Shown here piece by piece: positions 56,045-64,000 of a stretch of 64,000 nucleotides of DNA. The stretch is taken from NCBI GenBank assembly GCA_000333855.2, contig CM007331.1, forward strand, positions 412,412-476,411, in the 5' to 3' direction. The notes below the pieces were generated by a model. It was given only the letters and a program-made list of their open reading frames with translations, was not told the origin of the DNA and did not search any database. Source of the stretch: Endotrypanum monterogeii. Its lineage: Eukaryota; Euglenozoa; Kinetoplastea; Trypanosomatida; Trypanosomatidae. The first letter of the stretch is position 1. Every line of letters starts with the position of its first letter. Made by a program: the position numbers and the translations under genes.

Positions 56045-56866
56045 GGTCACTATTGGTACCCCTCACACAAAAAATAAAAAAAACACCCAAGAAGCCTTGG
56101 AGCGCGAAAAACATCAGCGATGTTTCCTGTACCTAAAAAGGCGCCGCCCGTTCCCGTCGTGTAGCTATCGATATCGAGGGTACCCAACGAGGGTGTCAGG
56201 GATGGGTATCTCGCTGCCTTCCTCTCGCCGACCTCGCTTCAGTTTTTTTTTTTGTGTGTTTTCTGCGAGTGACTGGGGTGGGTGGATGGATGGACGGTAC
56301 GTCTAGGTGAAGCGGCGGTTGTGTTCCTTTCCGAAAATCTCCACAGTTTTACAATGCAATCGTTTTATGCGTTGGTTGACCACTGATGGTAACTCTGCGC
56401 TTGAAAGTGGAGAGGAAGAGAGCGGCATTGCTTTCATTTATTTTTCCTGCCCAGGTGTTTTCTGGGCCCTGTGTACTGCTCTCGCTGAACTGCTCGCGGG
56501 ATTTCGCCACACGATCACACGTCGCTGAATATATACGGCGTCTTGTGGCCGCTCTTGTGTATGTAATTGACTCTCCTCATTCCCTCCTTTCCCCTCATGG
56601 TTTTTTTTTTGTATCCTTCAATCCGTGGTGAAACTCCCCCACCTCATCCACCTACCGGTGTGGCCCCCATGTCGCATGTCATCGTTGCTGTCGTCACCGT
56701 CTCGCTGTTTTGCTTTAAGAGCGACGTCTAGCAACTCTGCCCTTCTTTTTTTTTTTCATTTTTTGTTTCACTCACACATTTTCACACCCACACCTGCGGG
56801 CCTACACAGACGCCAACGTTTGTGCCCCCCCCCCTCTCCTTCCCCCATCTGCTGCACCCATTTGGA
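56045..56866. other. Intergenic / UTR region before SEC31
   Basis: No gene seen. T-rich tracts, then a C/T tract at 56823-56846 followed by AG at 56867-56868 upstream of the SEC31 ATG. Confidence 0.6.
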
Positions 56867-56875
56867 AGGGTCATT

Positions 56876-59110
56876 ATGAGACTGAAGAACACGGCGCTAT
56901 GCTGCGCATTTGCGTGGTCGCCAGTGGTGCTGGGCAACCCACCCCTTCTCGCCACCGCGTCCTACAGCGGAACCATGGATGAGAACTTTAGCAGCGACGC
57001 GTTCCTGGAGATCCGCCTGGTAGACGTGAAGGTGACAGACGAGACGGAACTGCCTGTAGTGGGGCGTGTGCGACTGCCGGATCGCGCGTATCGTGTCGAC
57101 TGGTCGCCGTACGCTGGCCCACAGGGCATTATTGGTGTCTCGTGCGGCAATGGATGTTTGTACATCTTCTCTGCCGCAGATGTGCTCGCTGCTGGCCCGA
57201 ACGGTGGCAGTGAAGAGGTGAGCGATCACCCGCGTGGGCTGCTGTGGATGGTGCGTGAGCACGCGGGCTCAGCAGTGCGCGGATTTCACTTCAACCCATC
57301 GAAGCCACATTTCTTTGCCACCGGTGCCGATGATGGCGTCTGGCACGTGTGGACGCTGCAGGATGGCGCCACTGGCGCTGTGTGTGCACCAACGAAAGTA
57401 TCTGTCATTTCTAGCATCCCCAACAGCGGTGCAGTTGTTCACTTGCAGTGGCACCCGAAGTACGCCCACATATTTGCTACTGCAACTCTCAGCGGCGTGG
57501 TGAACGTCTGGAACCTCAAGATGGCCACTCGTGTAACGGCGCTCAACGTTTCCAAGGCCTCACACGGGGCACAGATAACCGCCATCGCCTGGAACCCCAC
57601 AGCGGCGACGCAGCTCGTCGTAGGCCTCGACGATGGCCATCCAGTTCTCCAGGTGTGGGACCTTCGCACCGGGGTAGTACCACTGCGTGAGATGAGTGGT
57701 CACACCGGCGGCATTACTGGCCTGGCGTGGTCTGAGCAGGAGTCGTCGATGGTGGCGTCGTGTGGTAGCGATGGCAGAACGATGTGGTGGGACCCGACCA
57801 CGGGGGAGAAGTTGGGGGAGTTACAGCCGGTAGGGCAGTACATTGTTGATGTGCAGTGGTGCCCGGTTCTGCCGGCTGTCATCGCGACGTCATCCCTGAC
57901 GCCGCTTTTGTGCGTGTCGACGGCGCAGGATGTGTCTAGCGCCGGTGGTGACAAGCTTGGTGTGGCACCCAAGTGGCTTAGCAAGCCGTGCGGTGCTTCA
58001 GTTAATATGTCCCTCGCTGTTGCCTCCCTTGCGCCAGGGGCAGAGCATGAAATTACGCTGACAAACCTCAGCTGCGTGCCAATGAGCCCCACGACGTCGA
58101 GGGATCAGCAAATGATGAATGTTCTGGCCCAGTTCCCGAGCGGTTCGCCGGAGCGGACGCAGTGGCTACGTGACACTCACCACGAATTGTTTGCTGCCTT
58201 CTCCAGTGCACAGAACTCGCGTCAGCCCATTCTTGACTTTCTTCATGAGAGTGCCACCACCAAGAAAGGTGCAGCGGGCACCGGCAGCGGGAGACAGGGG
58301 GAGGACGACGACGATCCATTCGCTGCCATCTCGCAGGAGAACCAGAAGAGCTACGAGGACCGCACCTCGGAGCTTGTTGTGAGTGGCCGAATCGAGGAGG
58401 CCGTAGACCTGTGTATGGACGAGGGCCTCTTCGACGACGCGTTTGCCATCGCCTTTCTCAGTGGTGGGGAGATGGTACGGAAGGTGCACCAGCGCTACAT
58501 CGCGCATGTCGCGGCCACAAATCCCAAGAGGCGCCACGTGCTGTACGCCGGTGCCATTGCCTCAGGCGATTTTCGCCCTCTTGTTCAGGCGCAGGTACCG
58601 TGGAAAGAGGTGCTTTCCGCGATTGTTGCATTTGTTATGGGTGACCGGTTCGCCGACGCGTGCAACCTGCTTGGCGATGCGCTGCGAGATCAGCAGAACT
58701 ACGAAGGTGCTTACCACTGCTACGTGTGTGCACGCAACGTGGACGCCGTGGTAGATCTTTGGCGTCTTGAGAAGCGTCCATCGCGTGAGGTTGTGCAGGA
58801 TACGATTCTACTGGAGGAGGTGACACAGCGTGCGGCGAGTAGCAAGTACTTGGCGCACTGCATGTGCGATTATGGCGTCAAGCTGCTGGCCGAGGGACAC
58901 CCTAAGGAGGCGGTGCAGTACTTGCAGCGTGCCGCACGCATCGGTGACCATACGGCCAGGGTGCTTGTCGACCGCATGAAGTACCTCTTTGATCTTGCGC
59001 AGGCCGACAACGGTGTGCCGTACGCGTCGGCGCCGGTGTCAGATGCCCAAAGTCCAGCGTGTCAAGCGTTCCTGGCTGCCGCGGAGGAGCGACGCATGCG
59101 AACGCTGCAA

Positions 59111-59141
<31 letters not shown>

Positions 59142-60283
59142 AACAACATGCACAGACACAGGTACAGACACAGACCATGGCTACGCCAGTACAGCAGTAT
59201 CACGTCAACCCTATGTCGATGCCAGGGAAACCACAACCACAGCAGGCAGGATACTTGGCGAGCAGCGGCTATCCACCACAAGCAGGCCAACCTTCAGCGG
59301 CGTCGCAGCCGCCTCAACCGCCGCAGCACCCACCGAACCTTTCCCACAACGCCTCCGCGCCTGGGCTTTCACCAGCGTCCGGTACTAACGGTTCCCACCG
59401 ACCTCCGCTGTTCACTGGTGCCCCATCACCACCGTTCTACAATTCTTCTGCTCCTGCAAACCACATGGGAAACGGTGCGGTGCCAGCGCCGTCGCCGGTG
59501 ATGCCCGTGACGGCGCCCGCTGGTGGTCCACAAATGGGAAGCAATACAGCGGAAATGAATCCTTCCCGCCCCAGTGCGTTGCCGTCGACTCGAACCAACA
59601 CACCCGCGGCGCCAATGAACAGCGTCATGGGCCAACCTAAACCTCGACTGATGCCACACCCCGTCTCCTCGTACTCATCGATGAAGACTTCTTCCACCGG
59701 TGGTACAGTGGCTTCCAACGCGCTGCCCTCCGCCGTGACCTCCCGTGCGTCATCGCAGCCGACTTCGCTGTACAACGTCCCGACGCTATCGGCACAGTCC
59801 TCATCGGCCATGCAGTCGTCACCATACCCTGCAGCGCCACCATCGACCCTTCAGCAAGCTGGCCCTATGTACGGTGGGGCTCCCCCGCCAATGGCGAGGC
59901 CGCCGCCACCACCGCCAGGAGGGCCTCCGAGGCCGGCAGCCGGCGCCGCGCTACCCCCGGCCCCTGCCGCCGCGAATCAAACGCTCTCGCTTGCAGCAGT
60001 GAACCCCGCTCAATTCGCGTCTTCACTGTACAGTCAACTGGTGGCGCGTCTGCAGCTGATGATTCCCAGCATCGAAGATCTCCGCCGGCGAGCAGCGGTT
60101 GAACAGGCGGCCTTAGAGTTGGTTCGTCAGCTTCAGCTGGCGATCGTACCAGAGGAGCTTGTGCGGATGCTTGTACATTTTTGTGATAGTGCTAGGACGC
60201 CGAGTGGAGCGCAAGCCTGGGCGCAGTTGGCTCAGCGGTACAGTGCCGCTATTCAGGCCTTCGCGAACCTCTGTTATTTGTGA
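56876..60283 (+). CDS. SEC31: COPII outer-coat protein SEC31
   Basis: 1135 aa, typical of the family. With SEC13 it forms the outer cage of COPII vesicles leaving ER exit sites and stimulates SAR1 GTP hydrolysis. The start MRLKNTALCCAFAWSP is close to the SEC31 consensus, and the ATG lies just after the acceptor at 56867-56868 (in-frame ATG at 56822 rejected). A WD40 propeller fills about residues 1-370, with recognisable VWDL/WWDP strand ends. A segment around 430-480 would give the blade that completes SEC13. An alpha-solenoid covers about 500-740. A run of 13 Gln (745-757) opens a Gln/Pro/Ser-rich linker with poly-Pro near 1010-1030, the usual site for SEC23/SAR1 binding. The last ~90 residues are helical, as in the conserved SEC31 C-terminal domain. 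Confidence 0.93.
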
Positions 60284-62550
60284 GCAGCAGCAGCAGTAGC
60301 ACCACCACTATCAACATTCTGGGACACTTCCGCAGAAGTATCGACACTCTCCCTTTTTTTTTTCGAAATTCTTGTTCTTCTACCGCTGCGCAGGTGGCTC
60401 TGGAGTTGCTCAAGACTCCTCTCGCTGAGAAATTGTTCATGATAAAGCTTTCACATATGCAGCTGTCTGTGGCTTTCCGGGATTGACTTCCACGGAGACG
60501 TGTGGGTTCAGTACAATCGTGGCAGGGAGAGAGAACTCTGTGGCTGCAGGGCTCTACTTCAGCATATTGCACGAATTTGCCCTACGCGCCTCTGTGCCTA
60601 TTGCGTCTCATCTACACTTGGGATTTCCAGTTGAGCCCCTTTTGCTCGACATTCCTGGAAGGACAGACTGATGCATTTTTTTCGGGGAGCGCACCAACAC
60701 ACACACACACACACACAATATATATATATATATATATATATGCATTGATACATGGCTGGATAGCTTCATGATTGCTTGCCACGGCAGGGTTGACACACTT
60801 GAATTTTTTTTTTTACCTTCATGTCTTGCCGAAGACAAGCTGTGCAGCATGGTGTACTGATATATGTTACTTGCAGTCGCCTACCGCAGCAACACCTTAA
60901 AGACGAGAAAAAAAAAGGAGGGATCATTTTTTGTGAGTGTGTCCCTTCCGGCCTCTCTTCCTTTCCGTGTATGATGCATAATCGTATGCTTCTTAGATCT
61001 CTCGATGTGCGCTTTATGAATTTGATGGAAATGTGAAGGTAAATGTTTTTCAAATCCTTTTAAAGGGTCCTGCCGCATCGCTTTTTTTTTTTTTCGCTCC
61101 TAATTAATTTTTTTTTTTTTTAGCGGTACTGCGCGTCTTGCGCTTTTTCGGTTTTTTTTTTCTTGTATGTTATATACATTCATTTGTGTGTCATTTAACG
61201 TTTGACCTACCCTCCTTTCCACGCCTCTCCTTTCTATGCTTTATTTCACAAAGGGCCAGTCTGTAGTAGTTTGTTTTGGTTCTTGCTTGGCTACCGGGTG
61301 GGGTGTGAGTGGGTGGGTAGATTTTTTTTTTTTCGGGGAGGTTGTCTCATCACTGCACGTAGTTTACCTGGGTTTATCGATTCCTCTTCCCTCCATTCTC
61401 CTTTCCACACTGCACTCACACCCACACACGCTTCCTCCTTTTTTTTTGTTTTTTTGTGTGTGTGTATCCTCTCGACTCTTTCTTCCTGTACGCGTGTGTG
61501 TGTGGGTGCTTGGTTTGGTGGGTATGTGGTGCTTTGTTGCAGACTGTCACCCGAGTTTTTTTGTTTCGCTGACGTACAGCTCACCCTTGAGGGTGGGGAA
61601 GGGGAGTTTGTACCTCGTTGTCGTTGTCGTTGTCGTTTTTTTTTTTTTCTGTTTATCAGCGCCACAGATGCGTTTGTCTCTGAGGGAGAATATTTTCTCA
61701 CCCCCTATAACCGGTGGAAGGGGCATTCAAAGGAATGCGTTGGAGTTATTGGTCACAGGTTGATGTGCAGCTTCTCGTTTTAGCTAGTCGTCATCGAAGA
61801 GGAAGAGGAACATCGTGGATTTCACGCCTAGATGTGTGTGCGTGCCTGTGTCGTCAGTTGGGGCCGAGGATTAAGAGGGGAAAGGCGACATCGGTAATTC
61901 TGTGGCATCACTGAGGTTGGTGCCGATCGCTTGACTGACGCGGTCGTCAGATGTGTTGTCGCATCAGGTTCTGGTATCTCCCGCTTCCTGTCGGCACGAC
62001 TTGCTGTGTAGGCGCTACACAGGAGCAGTCTGCCTTGGCTGGTCTAGAGCGGCGAAAGGCTGCCCCGTTGCCTCTGCTACGTCATCCCGTAGCGCTACAC
62101 CTCACTTACCCCACCCTCAGCGTCTCGCCTATCACGTACCAAAAAAAAAAACTTTCGGTGGATCTTCGATAACTTCTTGTGCGGTCCTGTCTCGCGTTTG
62201 ACTGCGTGCGTGCATGTGCTCCGTTGTGTGTTTTTCTTTTTCTTCATCATCTGCAATCCTCCCTCTTACCCTGTACAAACACATACACGTACGCACCATA
62301 CACGCACGCACACGGACGTTGATCTTAGGATTCTTCCCTCTGTGTACTTGTTCTATTTTATTGTTTTCGCATTGCGTGATCGAAAAGCTTTTTTCGCCTC
62401 CATCTCCCACCTTATCTTTACTGCGGCAGAGTCACTCACACTGTCATACATAAGATCGCGGAGTGTCCTTGGACTTTGTCAGATCATACCCAACATTCAG
62501 CAGAAGTCTCTCTTTTCCCTATTCCCCCCCTTTTTTTTTTAAATCGTTGA
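60284..62550. other. Intergenic / UTR region
   Basis: No gene seen. (CAG)n-type repeat right after the SEC31 stop (60284-60299), (CA)n then (TA)n at 60698-60741, many T-runs, a (GTTGTC)n patch at 61617-61634, and the tract and AG (62523-62551) that may supply the eRF3 acceptor. Confidence 0.6.
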
Positions 62551-62651
62551 GGGCGTGGAAGAAGGGATTAAGATAGGGAGCACTACACTCCTCCCCGCAC
62601 GTGTACACAAGTCGAGGTACCAGCTCAGATTTCTTTATTTGACCCGCAAAG

Positions 62652-62978
62652 ATGTCTTGGCAGCAACCGACAGGGGGTGTGGACCCAAACGCGCAGCCCT
62701 ATACTTCCCAGGGCAACGCGTACATGGGCGCGTACAACCCCCAAGAAACCGGCGGGTACTACCCTCAACAGCAGTACCCACAGCAGGGCGGCAGCTACTA
62801 TTCTCCACAGCAGGGCGGCGGTGTTGGCACCTATCAAGAAGGCGGTTACTACCCGCGCGGGGGCTACAGCGCTCCTCAGCAGCAGCAGCTGCAGCCGCAG
62901 CAGGGAGGCTTCCGGGACCCGCACAATACCCAACAGAGCGGGTACTACCCGCGCGGCGGCTACAACGCTCCTCAACAT

Positions 62979-63009
<31 letters not shown>

Positions 63010-64000
63010 CGCCGCCGCAGCAGCAGCAGCCGCAGCAGGTAGGTAACTGGGGCAACCACAACTATCCGCAGGGTAGTGGTTACAATGCTCCGAAACAGAA
63101 GCAGCAACCGGCGGCTCAGAAGCAACAACAGCCTTCTTCTGCGGCAATGCCAGTGCCGAAGACATCTGTTTCCGATGCCGCAAAACTTTCTTTGGGGGGC
63201 AGTTCTTCACAGCCGGTGGTGTTGCCTAAAAAAAAGACTGGAGGCACTCTGTCACTGAGCAAAAAGAAGCAGGATGCCAAGGAGGTGATAAAACCGGTGA
63301 AGACGGAGTCAACGCCCACAGCCCCGGAGGCGCCCGTGACGCAGACATCTCCAGCCACGGGATCTGAGGCGAATATGGAAGGTGACGCAGGGCCCTCAAC
63401 GGCCTCTGGAGTCGAGAGCCCAGGGACCGAGGTCCCAGCCACCGCCAGCTCGACCTCGGGTAACACCAAGTTCTCTTCCGCGCCATCGATGAAGGCGTCG
63501 TCTTCGCCGGCAGGGAGGCAGGAGCCAAAAATGACGCCAGAGGATTTACGAGAGTCTGTGAAGAAGGAGATCGCGCGTCAGCGTCAGCAGAACAAGAAAG
63601 AGTACAAGCGTGACCCACGCCCGCACTTCAACATTGTTTTCTGTGGCCACGTGGATGCGGGTAAGTCTACCATCTCCGGTCACCTCCTCATGGAAAAGGG
63701 GCTCGTGGACCAACGCGAGATGGAGAAGCTGCGCCGCGAGGCGGAGATCAACCACCGAGAGGGATGGGAATACGCCTACGTCATGGACGTCTCCGAGGAG
63801 GAGAGGTCAAAAGGCATTACACGTGAAACCGGTGCAGCTTACTTTGAAACAGATAAGCGCCGTGTGACGGTGTTGGACGCCCCGGGACACAAGGCGTTTG
63901 TGCCGTCGATGATCGGTGGTGCCACACAGGCCGACATCTGTGTCTTGGTCATCTCCAGCCGTACTGGCGAGTTCGAGACTGGTTTCGAGAGAGGCGGACA
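62652..64000 (+). CDS. ERF3: Translation release factor eRF3 (SUP35) with Q/G/Y-rich N-terminal domain, 3' end outside window
   Basis: 449 codons are visible and open to the edge. eRF3 is the GTPase that works with eRF1 to end translation. The GTPase domain starts near residue 325: G1 loop GHVDAGKST (332-340), a switch region with ERSKGITRETG, and G3 DAPGHK (409-414), followed by the eRF3-type SRTGEFETGFERGG, which fits eRF3 better than EF-1 alpha or HBS1. Residues ~20-150 are rich in Gln, Gly, Tyr and Pro with imperfect repeats, including GYYPRGGYSAPQ (65-76), GYYPRGGYNAPQ (97-108) and YPQGSGYNAPK, plus runs of seven His and several Gln. This is strikingly like the prion domain of yeast Sup35. 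Residues ~150-310 form a charged Ser/Thr/Lys/Glu linker, as in Sup35 M. The start is the only good ATG before the repeats. Confidence 0.93.

Overview
The window looks like a trypanosomatid nuclear chromosome, most probably Leishmania or a very close relative. Every credible gene is on the + strand and intronless. Most genes are preceded by a polypyrimidine tract and an AG that would accept a spliced leader. Coding sequence is GC-rich at third positions, while the spacers are crowded with poly(T), (CA)n/(GT)n and (TA)n tracts. From memory, the run CYP51 - ribosomal protein L28 - hypothetical - L28 - SEC31 - eRF3 matches Leishmania chromosome 11. No strand switch is seen, so the window is probably inside one polycistronic transcription unit.

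Layout: the end of an unrecognised gene (1-460); a 2061-aa protein with a buried fatty-acid-synthase-type acyltransferase (SAT)-like domain (1659-7844); a small isocitrate-dehydrogenase-fold protein (9726-10532); an unusually long gene-free stretch of 8.3 kb with an A-tailed tandem repeat (10533-18834); an RRM-type protein (18898-21564); SEC61 alpha (23963-25423); an unrecognised 2152-aa protein (29407-35865); two adjacent DHHC palmitoyltransferases (37691-39493, 41827-43221); CYP51 (46494-47939); two L28 copies in ~1-kb direct repeats flanking a 334-aa hypothetical gene (50844-56044, second copy broken by an assembly gap at 55238-55595); SEC31 (56876-60283); and the first 449 codons of eRF3 (62652-end).

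Several genes belong to the early secretory and ER membrane system: SEC61 imports proteins, SEC31 coats COPII vesicles, CYP51 makes ergosterol-type sterols in the ER, and DHHC enzymes acylate membrane-associated proteins. In trypanosomatids neighbours in one transcription unit are usually not functionally related, so this should not be read as an operon. Expression should be set after transcription by trans-splicing and by 3' UTRs.

The most interesting points are: the SAT-like domain, which has apparently lost both catalytic residues; an IDH-fold protein that has lost its catalytic aspartates; a Sup35-like Q/G/Y repeat domain on eRF3; the A-tailed duplicated element with a perfect 12-bp hairpin; and a 72-bp identical patch over the DHHC cores of two otherwise diverged neighbouring genes. 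All family calls were made by eye, without database searches.
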